Source: Bacteroidota bacterium (GTDB taxonomy: Bacteria > Bacteroidota > Bacteroidia > Chitinophagales > BACL12). Taken from it: a stretch of DNA of 52,713 nt. Of this stretch, positions 16,505 through 24,786 are shown piece after piece (position 1 is the stretch's first letter; every line of letters starts with the position of its first letter). The position numbers and the translations under genes were made by a program. The stretch is from positions 1-52,713 of the forward strand of contig WGOA01000031.1 of assembly GCA_016124275.1 (NCBI GenBank), in the 5' to 3' direction. Below the pieces are notes generated by a model. It saw nothing but the letters and a program-made list of their open reading frames with translations. It had not been told where the DNA came from and did not search any database.

Positions 16505-16537
16505 CAAAGGTAGCCGCAAACAGCTTGCTCCCGGCAA
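16505..16537 (-). promoter_or_regulatory. hemB promoter with a dyad over the -7 box
   Basis: On the minus strand TTG at 16537-16535 and TACCTTTG at 16512-16505 are separated by 22 bases, a good Bacteroidota promoter. The -7 box sits between GCGGC (16501-16505) and GCCGC (16513-16517), a dyad that could be an operator or a start-site hairpin. Confidence 0.55.
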
Positions 16538-16569
16538 GGATACCAGCTAAAGGCAGGGTATTATAACGC

Positions 16570-16577
16570 TAAATTTG
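16570..16577 (+). promoter_or_regulatory. Bacteroidota -7 box TAAATTTG before the phosphatase gene
   Basis: Exact TAnnTTTG match that ends 3 bases before the GTG at 16581. It helps decide the start, since the TTG at 16575 lies inside the box. Predicts a leaderless or nearly leaderless mRNA. Confidence 0.5.
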
Positions 16578-16580
16578 AGT

Positions 16581-17045
16581 GTGAAAACCAAGCCCTTCGC
16601 CCGACGTGTTTTGGTGCTTTGCAGCGGCAATACCTGCCGAAGCCCGATGGCGGCGGCCTGGCTGCGGCAGCAGCACCCCGACTGGCACATTGTTGATGCC
16701 GGCGTAGCCCCAGGGCTGGGGCCGTCTAACGGCCTGGCCAGTCGGGTCATGCAGGAACAGGGATTGACCGTGCCTGTCCTGCCCGGCAAATCATGGACCT
16801 TGTACCGCCAGAATTCCTTTGACCATGTCCTGGTGCTTTCCAAGCTGGCGGCAGCGGTAATGCAGCGCGAAGCCCCGCATTGGCCAGTGACGGAATTGTT
16901 GGTGGATGATCCCGCAGTGGTGCAAGGAACAGAAGCCTTTCGCCTGGAAGCCTACCGGGCAACCGCGCAAGAACTGCGCGAGAAGCTACTGGAATGGTGG
17001 GAGAGTGCGGGCTTTGAAAGCGATCAGTCCTTCAGCGTGAAGTAG
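16581..17045 (+). CDS. low-molecular-weight protein tyrosine (or arginine) phosphatase family protein
   Basis: A small cytosolic phosphatase of 154 residues. The P-loop C-x5-R appears as CSGNTCRSP near residue 15, with the neighbouring VLVLCSGNT strand, and the general-acid aspartate is in LLVDDPAV near residue 110. The CSGNTCRSPMA wording is closer to protein-arginine and arsenate-reductase-like members than to classical tyrosine phosphatases, so the substrate is open. The start is GTG at 16581; a TTG two codons earlier overlaps a promoter box. The last 22 bases overlap the end of the convergent histidine kinase gene. Confidence 0.85.
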   Translation: MKTKPFARRVLVLCSGNTCRSPMAAAWLRQQHPDWHIVDAGVAPGLGPSNGLASRVMQEQGLTVPVLPGKSWTLYRQNSFDHVLVLSKLAAAVMQREAPHWPVTELLVDDPAVVQGTEAFRLEAYRATAQELREKLLEWWESAGFESDQSFSVK

Positions 17046-18838
17046 AAGGTGCTGCCATTTCCAGCTTCGCTGTCCAACCAGATTTCGCCGTCGTAGAGCT
17101 GCACAATTTTGTGGCAAAGCGCCAGCCCGATGCCGGTGCCACTGTAGCGGTCGCGGTCCAGGCGCTGAAAGAGTTGAAAGATCTTTCCCTGGTAAGCTTT
17201 GGCGATGCCGATGCCGTTGTCGCGCACACTGAATTCCACCTTGTCGCCGTCGCGCCGGGCACTGATGTGCACCTCGGGCTTTTCGCTTTTGTTGAACTGC
17301 AACGCGTTGTCAATCAGGCTGAAAAACAATTGGTACAGGTGGTCAAACGAAACACTCATGCTGGGCAGATCGCCCAGAAACAGCACCGCGCCGCTCTCTT
17401 TGATTTTTCCCTGCAAGTCGCGGACCACCTGCTGCACCACTTCTTCAGCGGCCGTTTCGCGTACCTTATCTTCCGGAAGCCGCCGCAACGTGGTGTAGCG
17501 CAGCAATTCAGTCAGCAGGGTGTTCATTCGGCCCGCGTTGCGCACCACAAAACTCATGTATTCGCGCGCCGTTTCATCTAACTGACCCGCATAGCGCCGC
17601 TCAATGAGCGACGTAAAGCTGCTGATGTTGCGCAGCGGTTCCTTCAGGTCATGGGCAACCACATAGGCGTACTGTTCCAGCTCGCGGTTGCTTTTCTCCA
17701 GCTCGCGGTTGTTGCGCTCCAGCTTTAGGCGCTGCTCTTCAATCTGGTCGCGTTGCCGCTCCAGAATGGAGATTTCTTTGTCCTTGCTGTCCAGCAATTG
17801 ACTGAGGGCTTTCTGCTGTTTGTTGTGCTCTATAGAGGCTTGAACCTCAGCCATCTCCTTGAGATAGGCGTAAGCTTGCTTGAAGTCCTGCTGTTTTTCA
17901 AAATGCTGTTGCAGATGCCGCAACACGTCAATGAGAATAGCTTCAAAATTGTTGTCTTTGGCCAGCTTGCGGCTCCGGTACAAGTAGTACAAAAAGCTGG
18001 AAGCGTCATCTGTTGACGCTTTTAACTCGCCCAGGTACTGGTAGGCCTTGGCCAGTTCCTGGTGGAATTGGTTTTGCCGCGCAACGCGAATAGCCTCTTT
18101 GTATTGGCGCTCTGCTTCTTCCCACTGGGCAAGACGGCCATGAACGGCACCGAGGTTAAGTGCACAGTTGCACCGCGTGTAATCGTACCCATCCAGGGTA
18201 TTGATTATGGCCAGTGCCTCCTGAAAGCTGTTGAGCGCCCGAAGGTCCTGATCCGTTTTTACGTAGATGGCCCCGATGTTAGACAGACAAAAAATCTGTT
18301 TCTCACTGTTTCCTTGTGCTTGAGCCAGCCGGAGTGCGCGGCGTTGGTATTGCAGACTTTTGTGGAAGTTGCTGTTGGTAAAGTACAGGTTGGCGATATT
18401 CAGATAAAGGTCAACCTTGTATTTGTCAACGTTGCAGGCCAGGGCCTGGCTGTAGTACTCCAGGGCCAGTTGGTGTTTTTGTTGCAGGTAATACACCGCC
18501 CCCATGGCCAGGTAGATGCGGCAGAGCGAGTCTTTGTCTGCGCGCCGGCCCGGCAGTTGAGCCAGCGCCTCACTTAAGTTGGTTTCTGCAATTTCCAGCC
18601 GCCCTTTGCGGGCTTCCATACGCGCGAAGCACAGGAGCAATTCGAATTTGCCCCGCTTGTCACCGAGCCTGTTGGCCAGTGGAAAGGCTTCCCGGGCCAG
18701 TTTCATGGCTTTGCCGGGGTGGGAGCGGTGTAGTTCAATAACTTGCTCCACCAGCCTTTTGAGACGCAGCAATCCGGGATCCGGATTGGCTTTGTCGTCG
18801 CTTTGCTTGATAATATGGTCGCTGACCTTGCTGGACAC
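17024..18838 (-). CDS. cytosolic TPR-repeat sensor histidine kinase
   Basis: A 604-residue signalling kinase without membrane segments. Tetratricopeptide repeats fill about residues 25-330 (for example ALEYYSQAL, SFQEALAIINTLDGYDYTRC); a coiled coil follows (about 335-390, EEQRLKLERNNRELEKSNR); then the HisKA box with the phosphorylated histidine in VVAHDLKEPLRNISS; then an HATPase domain with N box DNALQF, G1 box DNGIGIAK, and G2 box GTGIGLAL. No response regulator gene is adjacent, so its partner is elsewhere. The start is GTG at 18838, preceded 5 bases away by TAAGTTTC (18851-18844), one mismatch from TAnnTTTG. The 3' end overlaps the phosphatase gene by 22 bases. Confidence 0.92.
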   Translation of the reverse strand: MSSKVSDHIIKQSDDKANPDPGLLRLKRLVEQVIELHRSHPGKAMKLAREAFPLANRLGDKRGKFELLLCFARMEARKGRLEIAETNLSEALAQLPGRRADKDSLCRIYLAMGAVYYLQQKHQLALEYYSQALACNVDKYKVDLYLNIANLYFTNSNFHKSLQYQRRALRLAQAQGNSEKQIFCLSNIGAIYVKTDQDLRALNSFQEALAIINTLDGYDYTRCNCALNLGAVHGRLAQWEEAERQYKEAIRVARQNQFHQELAKAYQYLGELKASTDDASSFLYYLYRSRKLAKDNNFEAILIDVLRHLQQHFEKQQDFKQAYAYLKEMAEVQASIEHNKQQKALSQLLDSKDKEISILERQRDQIEEQRLKLERNNRELEKSNRELEQYAYVVAHDLKEPLRNISSFTSLIERRYAGQLDETAREYMSFVVRNAGRMNTLLTELLRYTTLRRLPEDKVRETAAEEVVQQVVRDLQGKIKESGAVLFLGDLPSMSVSFDHLYQLFFSLIDNALQFNKSEKPEVHISARRDGDKVEFSVRDNGIGIAKAYQGKIFQLFQRLDRDRYSGTGIGLALCHKIVQLYDGEIWLDSEAGNGSTFYFTLKD

Positions 18839-18938
18839 GGAGTGAAACTTACTCTGTGTTCAACGCAATTACTCATTAAAAGTTACGGAGGGCGACTAAC
18901 TCAAAAATCTGATTACCAATCAATTAGGCGAGTTTTAA

Positions 18939-19739
18939 TCAAGGGGTAGTGCCCGGGAGGAGGGAGCTGGAATCGGACAGGCCCGCTTCAGTCATTTTTT
19001 CCTGGATAAAGAGCAACAGGTCTGCGTTTCGGTCGGCGGTTTCATAGCCGCTGTTTCGGCTGTTCCACTGTTGGCCGCTGGCAAAATGCAGCAAAAAATG
19101 CTGCCGTGAACAGTTTTTGCCATCCGGTCTGACAAACGATGCGCGCTGTTCAATGCGGGCCAGGTCGGCATAGGTATGCTCCCGAATTTGGAGCGAAAAG
19201 AGCGGCGCCTGGCGGATTCCAGCCGGTCCAAATGCCGTGTACCAATCCAGAAAAAGTGCGGAAACAAAAGCATAGGTCACTAAAAGTACCCTTGATAAAG
19301 CCTTGGCAGTCCGTTCGTTATCAAGTCCGGTTAAACGATTTTGGTAATCTACATAAGCTTGGTACTCACTGCCCAGCAGCTTCCTGAACGCCCAGGGGCT
19401 CAACGCCAGGCCCAACGCGCCACCCCCGAGCAAGGCAACCAGCAAACGGGCAAATCGATCAGGCCGGATCAGGTGGAAACTTTTGGCCAGGCTGCCGGAA
19501 TAAAGCAAAACCGCGGCGATCTGGTAGAGCCCATAGGCTGCAATGCACCCGGCCAGGGTCAACCCAACCATTACCGCAAACTGTCGAAAGCCGGTATAGC
19601 GAAAGCGCGCATGCAATTCCTCAAAACTGGCTTCTGTTTGATAAGGACTCTTGTGTGCAGGAAAAAGCAACCGGAGTGCAGCATAAATAAGGCCGGAGAG
19701 CACCAGGGCCAACAGCACCAGGACGGGAAAGTCGGGCAT
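18939..19739 (-). CDS. membrane protein of unknown function
   Basis: A 266-residue protein with four probable transmembrane helices (about 5-27, 52-84, 93-115 and 150-170) and a soluble C-terminal part of about 90 residues containing REHTYADLARIEQR. I do not recognise the family. It lies 100 bases upstream of the kinase gene on the same strand and may share its transcript. A TATTTTCG box (19752-19745, one mismatch) ends 5 bases before the ATG. It is divergent from the sigma factor gene. Confidence 0.75.
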   Translation of the reverse strand: MPDFPVLVLLALVLSGLIYAALRLLFPAHKSPYQTEASFEELHARFRYTGFRQFAVMVGLTLAGCIAAYGLYQIAAVLLYSGSLAKSFHLIRPDRFARLLVALLGGGALGLALSPWAFRKLLGSEYQAYVDYQNRLTGLDNERTAKALSRVLLVTYAFVSALFLDWYTAFGPAGIRQAPLFSLQIREHTYADLARIEQRASFVRPDGKNCSRQHFLLHFASGQQWNSRNSGYETADRNADLLLFIQEKMTEAGLSDSSSLLPGTTP

Positions 19740-19858
19740 GAAACCGAAAATAAGCGAACTTTCTTACAATTGTTCAGGCTCTCTATTTACCGGCACAATT
19801 TTTTTGGCTAGCCCTGTAACTAAATTACCGGGTCAAACGCCTGAGCAGGACAACACGC

Positions 19859-20344
19859 ATGACCGTCCAGGAATACAATCGGAGTGTAGATGAGCATGCG
19901 GATGCGGTATACCGCTACATCGTTGCTCAACTCAGGCATCCCGAAGATGCCCGAGACCTGGTTCAAAATGCTTTTGAAGTGCTTTGGCGCAAGCGAGAAG
20001 AGGTAAGTGCCGAAAAAGCAAGACCCTACCTGTTTACCGTAGCCTACCGGGATATGATCGATCACATTCGCAAACAAAAACGCATCTCGCTGGTCGAGGA
20101 AATGACCGAGGACGGCCGCTCCACACATATTCCCTACACCGGTGCCCGCGAAGCCCTGGAGAAAGCGTTGAGCACGCTGCCGGAAGTACAGAAAACGGTC
20201 GTCCTGCTCCGCGACTATGAAGGCTACGATTACCGCGAGATCGGCAACATTACCGGGCTGTCCGAAGCCCAGGTCAAAGTGTACATCTTCCGCGCCCGCA
20301 AAGCCTTGCAGGAGCGAATTGGAAACGTTCAAAACCTGATTTGA
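19859..20344 (+). CDS. ECF-type RNA polymerase sigma factor
   Basis: A 161-residue sigma-70 family factor of the extracytoplasmic-function class. Region 2 holds the core-binding DARDLVQNAFEVLWRKRE and the -10 reading PYLFTVAYRDMIDHIRKQKR; region 4 holds LPEVQKTVVLLRDYEGYDYREIG and the helix-turn-helix GLSEAQVKVYIFRARKAL. There is no region 3. It is followed without a gap by a probable anti-sigma factor (20347), so the two form the usual sigma/anti-sigma pair. The 119-base divergent region before it carries TTTTTTTGG and GTAACTAAATTACC, which might be an autoregulated promoter, but I cannot prove it. Confidence 0.93.
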   Translation: MTVQEYNRSVDEHADAVYRYIVAQLRHPEDARDLVQNAFEVLWRKREEVSAEKARPYLFTVAYRDMIDHIRKQKRISLVEEMTEDGRSTHIPYTGAREALEKALSTLPEVQKTVVLLRDYEGYDYREIGNITGLSEAQVKVYIFRARKALQERIGNVQNLI

Positions 20345-20346
20345 TC

Positions 20347-21255
20347 ATGGACATCAACCGCGAAAACTACGAGAGCTGGTTCCTCGACTACATCGAGGGT
20401 AGCCTGACGGCGGGCCAGATCAGCCAGGTGCATCATTTTGTCTCCGAAAACCCGGACTTGCAAAAGGAATTCAGCGAGTGGAAGCAAACCCTGCTCAAAC
20501 CAGACCTCACGGTTGTCTTCCATGACAAAGAGCAGCTTAAACGCCGCCGCCGCATCCTGCCCATCGGCTGGGTACAGGGGCTGGGCGCAGTAGCCGCCGT
20601 AGGCTTGCTTGTGTTCCTTGCGCTGCCTTTGTTGCGCCAGAACGGAACAGAAACACCACCGGCTCCCGTGGCCGTTGTTATTCCTCCGGTTGCCAATCCA
20701 ATTTCGGGCGAAGGGCTTACGACTCCGGCACAACCGCTGAACGACTCCCAATCTGCCGAACAACTTTCCGAACAACTTTCCGAACAACCTGACACAACCG
20801 CCCAAAACGAGCGCCTGGCCATGGCAACCCGATCCACGCCAAGCGCTGCTCCTGACCTGGCAACTCCAGAACCGGTCCAGCCCCGTGCGGCGCATTCGTT
20901 GGTTGATGCTGCCGGAGTTGGTGATTTGTTGGCACAGGCCAGCGAGCGCCCGGCAGTTGAGGCAGCTTCGGGCTCTGTCGCCCTCGAGCCTGGATTCTTT
21001 CGAGATAAAATCAACGACAGGCTGCCGGTGGATATCGGCTCCTTGTTGACCACAACGCAGACGGTAGCGCAAAACGCCACGCGAAGCATTGCCGGGTTCA
21101 TGTCCGGCGAAAGCGAGTGGCTCACTGTCGCTTCGCGCCAATCAGCACCCGAAGCCCAACGCACCACCGAACCGATGGAAGAAGCGCGCGTCTTCCGTTT
21201 TTCAGTGGGTGGCTTCAAAGTTTATCACCGCAAAACGCCCAAAACTGACTCATGA
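20347..21255 (+). CDS. probable membrane anti-sigma factor
   Basis: A 302-residue single-pass inner membrane protein. The first 80 residues are cytosolic and look like Bacteroidota anti-sigma N-termini (NYESWFLDYIEGSLTAGQ, HHFVSENPDLQKEF); a basic stretch KRRRR is followed by a membrane helix at about 83-100 (GAVAAVGLLVFLALPLL); the remainder is a Pro/Ala/Thr-rich periplasmic domain. There is no zinc-binding HxxxCxxC motif. It begins 2 bases after the sigma factor stop and its own stop overlaps the next ATG (ATGA), so the genes are translationally linked. A 12-bp tandem repeat gives EQLSEQLSEQ near residue 140. Confidence 0.8.
   Translation: MDINRENYESWFLDYIEGSLTAGQISQVHHFVSENPDLQKEFSEWKQTLLKPDLTVVFHDKEQLKRRRRILPIGWVQGLGAVAAVGLLVFLALPLLRQNGTETPPAPVAVVIPPVANPISGEGLTTPAQPLNDSQSAEQLSEQLSEQPDTTAQNERLAMATRSTPSAAPDLATPEPVQPRAAHSLVDAAGVGDLLAQASERPAVEAASGSVALEPGFFRDKINDRLPVDIGSLLTTTQTVAQNATRSIAGFMSGESEWLTVASRQSAPEAQRTTEPMEEARVFRFSVGGFKVYHRKTPKTDS
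20756..20788 (+). repeat. 12-bp tandem repeat in the anti-sigma gene
   Basis: CCGAACAACTTT is perfect at 20756-20767 and 20768-20779, with a partial third copy to 20788. It encodes repeated SEQL residues in the periplasmic linker and keeps the frame when the number changes. Confidence 0.85.
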
Positions 21256-22148
21256 AGACTCTCTTAACGTTTAGCCTGGCGATGGTTTTCGCCGGCTTCA
21301 GCAACCTGGCTCTGGCACAATTACAAATGGTAGAACCTTCCGCGACTCCCACAGCTCCAGCGCCCCCAACTGCGCCAGCCGCACCCGCAGCCAACGCGCC
21401 CGCTGCCGCTTCGGGCAACCAAAGCGATTCCACCGAAATTAAAATGGGTGGCATCAATATCCGGATAGCAGAAGATGGCGAAGGAGCCGCCGTTGAAGTG
21501 GACATGGACCCGAGCGTAACCAAAGATGTGGTTACCACGGAATGGGCCATGATGGACATCGGCATCAACGGGCTGATCCAGGACGGCGATTTCCAACTCG
21601 GCAATGAGGCAGCGCCCTTCGATGACTTGCGCTATGGCCGCAGCCTCAATCTTGACATGCACTTGTTTCGCCAGCGCGTGAGCCTGGTGCAGCGAAAGTT
21701 CAACCTGGAATACGGCCTGACTTTTTCGTGGTACAACTATTCGTTTCAGGATGACGTGATCCTTGACCCGGATGCCGATATGTTTGCGTATGCCGAAAGT
21801 GCAGACCCATTGCGCAAAAGCAAGTTGTCCATGACCTACCTGACCATTCCACTCATGCTCAATCTGGAAACCAATCCGGACCAGAAGTCCAAAAGTTTTC
21901 GCTTCTCTGCAGGCATGACCGGGGGCATTCGCATTGCCTCCAAGTCAAAGATTAAGACGGAGAACAACCTCAAAACCAAACAGCGGGATGACTTTAACCT
22001 GAACGATTTCCGCTATGGCCCGACCGTTCGCATCGGGTATGGCTGGTTCAACTTGTACGGCCAATACGCCATGTCCGAGCTTTTCGCGGATGGCGAGGGC
22101 ACTCCGTTGCATCCCTTTACCGTGGGTATCTCCATTCGGGCTTTTTAG
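21252..22148 (+). CDS. outer membrane beta-barrel protein
   Basis: A 298-residue exported protein: signal peptide about 1-22 (LALAQ cleavage), a Pro/Ala/Thr-rich linker (residues about 28-55, PTAPAPPTAPAAPAANAP), then beta-strands such as LNLDMHLFRQRVSLVQ, FNLEYGLTFSWYNYS and FRYGPTVRIGYGWFNLYGQYAMSELF, ending in HPFTVGISIRAF. The C-terminal phenylalanine and amphipathic strands fit the PorT-like/beta-barrel group. It is coupled to the anti-sigma gene (ATGA overlap), so it is probably a target or signal of the sigma factor system. Confidence 0.82.
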   Translation: MKTLLTFSLAMVFAGFSNLALAQLQMVEPSATPTAPAPPTAPAAPAANAPAAASGNQSDSTEIKMGGINIRIAEDGEGAAVEVDMDPSVTKDVVTTEWAMMDIGINGLIQDGDFQLGNEAAPFDDLRYGRSLNLDMHLFRQRVSLVQRKFNLEYGLTFSWYNYSFQDDVILDPDADMFAYAESADPLRKSKLSMTYLTIPLMLNLETNPDQKSKSFRFSAGMTGGIRIASKSKIKTENNLKTKQRDDFNLNDFRYGPTVRIGYGWFNLYGQYAMSELFADGEGTPLHPFTVGISIRAF

Positions 22149-22157
22149 CGATGCCTT

Positions 22158-22221
22158 GGGGGGGGCACCTCGGTCAACTTCTGAATCCGGACTAACTTCG
22201 CATTCGCCAGGCGTTAACGCC
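22158..22221. repeat. G8 run and perfect palindrome GGCGTTAACGCC
   Basis: Eight G at 22158-22165 follow the barrel-protein stop. GGCGTTAACGCC at 22210-22221 is a perfect 12-bp palindrome in the same 129-base gap before the lipoprotein gene. It lacks a T-run, so a protein-binding site is as likely as a terminator. Confidence 0.5.
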
Positions 22222-22277
22222 GCCAAATCCGAACCGAACACATCCCAGGATCAGCCGACCTGATAACACCCCAAAGA

Positions 22278-22829
22278 ATGAAATTACGTATTCTTGTTTC
22301 TGCATCTGCATTTGCGCTCTTGAGCATCGCCCTTACCAGTTGTGCCGACGAGCGCAGCAAACAACTCAAAGCCATTGCAGTGCAGGAACAGGCGCTGGCA
22401 CAATTGCCCAAAGATTTGGAAATCCCCACCGAAGAGCAGCGACGGCTGACCACGGCCCTCATTGACCAATATCAGGCATTTGTCCAGGCTTTTCCTGATG
22501 ACACAGCATCCGGCACTTTTGCCTTTCAGGCTGGTCTGAACCTGGAAACGCTGGGCAAGTTCAGCGAAGCGATTACCATGTACGACGAGGTCTGGAAAAA
22601 CCGCCCCGAGCACCGCATGGCGCCTATTGCTTACTTCCGGACCGGGTTCATCAGCGAGAAGTTTCTCCGGGACAATACCCAAGCCCGCGAGCGGTATGAG
22701 GGTTTTGCGGCAGCTTACCCAGCGCATCCTCTGGCCGAGAACATGGACATGCAGCTGCGGTTTTTGGGCAACGATGAAGCCTTGTTGAACGCCATCCTTA
22801 GCCAACAGGACTCGTTGCAGACCCCTTGA
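22278..22829 (+). CDS. TPR-containing lipoprotein
   Basis: A 183-residue lipoprotein with lipobox ALTSC near residue 21. The mature part has tetratricopeptide-like helices (FAFQAGLNLETLGKFSEAITMYDEVWKNRPEHR and the following repeat), as in BamD or YbgF-like periplasmic proteins, but it is shorter than BamD and lacks its other features. It follows the sigma/anti-sigma/barrel genes in the same direction after 129 bases and may be a fourth member of the unit or have its own promoter. Confidence 0.8.
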   Translation: MKLRILVSASAFALLSIALTSCADERSKQLKAIAVQEQALAQLPKDLEIPTEEQRRLTTALIDQYQAFVQAFPDDTASGTFAFQAGLNLETLGKFSEAITMYDEVWKNRPEHRMAPIAYFRTGFISEKFLRDNTQARERYEGFAAAYPAHPLAENMDMQLRFLGNDEALLNAILSQQDSLQTP

Positions 22830-22842
22830 GTCCTGGGCCTGA

Positions 22843-22910
22843 CCGCCGCAACGTCTTCAGCCGCTGCCTCATACAAGTCCTGGCCGCCGCAACGTCTTTA
22901 GCCGCTGCCT
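22843..22910. repeat. 27-bp direct repeat at the end of two convergent genes
   Basis: CCGCCGCAACGTCTT-C/T-AGCCGCTGCCT occurs at 22843-22869 and 22884-22910 with one mismatch and a 41-base period; AGTCCTGG also precedes both copies. The block lies between the TPR lipoprotein stop and the cdaA stop at 22913. No hairpin is evident. Confidence 0.9.
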
Positions 22911-22912
22911 GA

Positions 22913-23731
22913 TCAATCCCGAAACGGCGCCGACCAGGTTTCGCGGAGCAATTGCCCGAGTTCCTCCTCGCTGATGTCCAACCGCAATTGGCCGCTGCGG
23001 GCGAAAGAGATCTTTCCTTTCTCTTCCGAGATAACCAGCGCCGTGGCATCGCTGTGCTCAGTTATGCCTACCGCGGCGCGGTGGCGCAAGCCGAGTTGTC
23101 CGGGAAGTTCTGCCGTCTCTGAAACAGGCAAAATGCACGCTGCCGCAACAATGCGGTGATCGGCAATAATAACAGCTCCGTCGTGCAGCGGACTTGATTT
23201 TTGGAAGATGGTTTCCAACAGTTTGCCGCTGACTTCTGCGTCCAGTTTTACGCCGGTATCGGCAAAGAATTGCAATCGCGAGGTCTGGCTAAAGACCAGC
23301 AGGACACCCGTTTTTTTCCGGGCCATTTTCAGCAGCGAAGCCTCCAGTGACGGCAGAAAGGACGGGTCTTCGTGTTGGATGCCCTGACCCAGCCTTCGCA
23401 GCGAAAAACGCCGCAAAAAACGGGAGCGCCGCAATTCGCTGCCCCGGCCGATGTAGAGCAAAAAGCGCCGCACTTCCGGTTGAAAAACGATCAGGAGGGC
23501 CAGGACGCCAACGCTGATGAATTGCCCCATGATCTGGGAGATCAATTGCATGTTCAGCGCCCGGAACAACAGGCTGAGCAGGTAAACAATCAAAAAGCCG
23601 ACAAAAATACTGTAGGCCAGACTGCCCCGAATGAGCCGATAAAGTTGATACAACAGGAAGCCCACCAACAGGATGTCCAGCACATCAATGAACCGCAGTT
23701 CAAAAAAACCAAAGCGGATGAACGCCGGCAT
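22913..23731 (-). CDS. cdaA: membrane diadenylate cyclase (c-di-AMP synthase, CdaA type)
   Basis: Joins two ATP into cyclic di-AMP, a second messenger that controls osmolyte and potassium balance. The 272-residue protein has three N-terminal membrane helices (about 15-75), then the DAC domain with both catalytic motifs: DGA in LHDGAVIIAD and RHR in LGLRHRAAVGITE. I start at ATG 23731 (MPAFIRFGFFEL), which resembles family N-termini; a TTG at 23818 overlaps the folP stop (TTGA) and would add 29 residues, so translational coupling with that start is also possible. It follows folP on the same strand, an order I recall from many Bacteroidota. A Kef-type antiporter with RCK domains, a possible c-di-AMP target class, lies at 35 kb. 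Confidence 0.93.
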   Translation of the reverse strand: MPAFIRFGFFELRFIDVLDILLVGFLLYQLYRLIRGSLAYSIFVGFLIVYLLSLLFRALNMQLISQIMGQFISVGVLALLIVFQPEVRRFLLYIGRGSELRRSRFLRRFSLRRLGQGIQHEDPSFLPSLEASLLKMARKKTGVLLVFSQTSRLQFFADTGVKLDAEVSGKLLETIFQKSSPLHDGAVIIADHRIVAAACILPVSETAELPGQLGLRHRAAVGITEHSDATALVISEEKGKISFARSGQLRLDISEEELGQLLRETWSAPFRD

Positions 23732-23814
23732 GATGGAAAAGCCGGTTGCTTCCTGCAAAGGAGGAATGGAGGAGCGCAGGGTGCTCCATGCTGCGAATAT
23801 GCTTTCCAGGATGC

Positions 23815-24732
23815 TCAAGGTCGAAAGGCGGGTTTTTCTTCGGGCGAATGGCGGTTGCTTTCCTGGCCGCTGCGGTACGCCTCCGCAAGGGTCAGCACCT
23901 GACGGGCCTCCAGCGGATCATGTACCCGCAAAACTGAAGCTCCTTGCAACAAGGCCAGCGTATGGATCACGGAAGTGCCGTTTAACGCTTCTGCTGGCTG
24001 CACCCCAAGTGTCCGGCAAATCATGGATTTTCGGGAAACCCCCACCAGGACTGGTGCATCCAGTGCCCGGAAGGCATCCAGCGAAGCCAAGAGCCGGAAG
24101 TTGTCCGCCAGCGATTTGCCAAAGCCAAATCCCGGATCAATCAGCACATCCAGCATACCAGCCCGGCGGCAGGCCGCCAGCTGAGCTTGCATCCAATCGT
24201 AGACTTCCAGGCCTATATGCGGAACATCGTCGTTTTGCTTGCCTGCGGGAATGCCTTTGTGGTGCATCAGCACATAGGGAGCCCCATACGCTGCGGCCAC
24301 CGCCCAAAGATCCGGGTCCAATTGACCGGCCGAGACATCGTTGATGATGCCTGCCCCGGCTTCCAGGCAGGCGCGGGCTGTTTGCGAATAGACCGTATCA
24401 ATAGAAAAAACCGTGTGCGGGAAGGCGCGAACCAGGGCTTCCAGCACCGGCAGGACGCGTTGAACCTCTTCCGCTGCCGGTACAACCGCTGCTCCGGGAC
24501 GAGTGGACATTCCCCCGACATCTAACCAGTCTGCGCCCTGTTCCAGCAGCAGCCCTGCCTGATCCACCCATGCTGCGGGCGAATCCTGCGCCCTCGTTAA
24601 TGCATCAGGGCGGTAAAACGAGTCCGGCGTGATGTTCAGGATAGCCATGACCAACGGGCGTTCCAGCACGTGGATCCGACCGCGAATGGTCAACGTCCTT
24701 TTGGGGAAAAAGAGGCTATTTTTACTGGTCAT
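23815..24732 (-). CDS. folP: dihydropteroate synthase
   Basis: Condenses 6-hydroxymethyl-7,8-dihydropterin pyrophosphate with 4-aminobenzoate in folate synthesis. The 305-residue protein has both signatures: MAILNITPDSFYRPDAL near residue 28-44 and ADWLDVGGMSTRPGA near 65-80. Later blocks SIDTVYSQTARACLEAG, GIINDVSAG, LMHHKGIP, DPGFGFGKS and GVSRKSMICRTLG complete the pterin and sulfonamide pocket. It is divergent from the DUF1599 gene; a TACTTTTA (one mismatch from TAnnTTTG) lies about 30-45 bases upstream. cdaA follows directly. Confidence 0.94.
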   Translation of the reverse strand: MTSKNSLFFPKRTLTIRGRIHVLERPLVMAILNITPDSFYRPDALTRAQDSPAAWVDQAGLLLEQGADWLDVGGMSTRPGAAVVPAAEEVQRVLPVLEALVRAFPHTVFSIDTVYSQTARACLEAGAGIINDVSAGQLDPDLWAVAAAYGAPYVLMHHKGIPAGKQNDDVPHIGLEVYDWMQAQLAACRRAGMLDVLIDPGFGFGKSLADNFRLLASLDAFRALDAPVLVGVSRKSMICRTLGVQPAEALNGTSVIHTLALLQGASVLRVHDPLEARQVLTLAEAYRSGQESNRHSPEEKPAFRP

Positions 24733-24786
24733 GTCGCCTGAGCTGGAGTATTCCGCGATGGCCTAAAAGTACACAAAGCCAGACGT

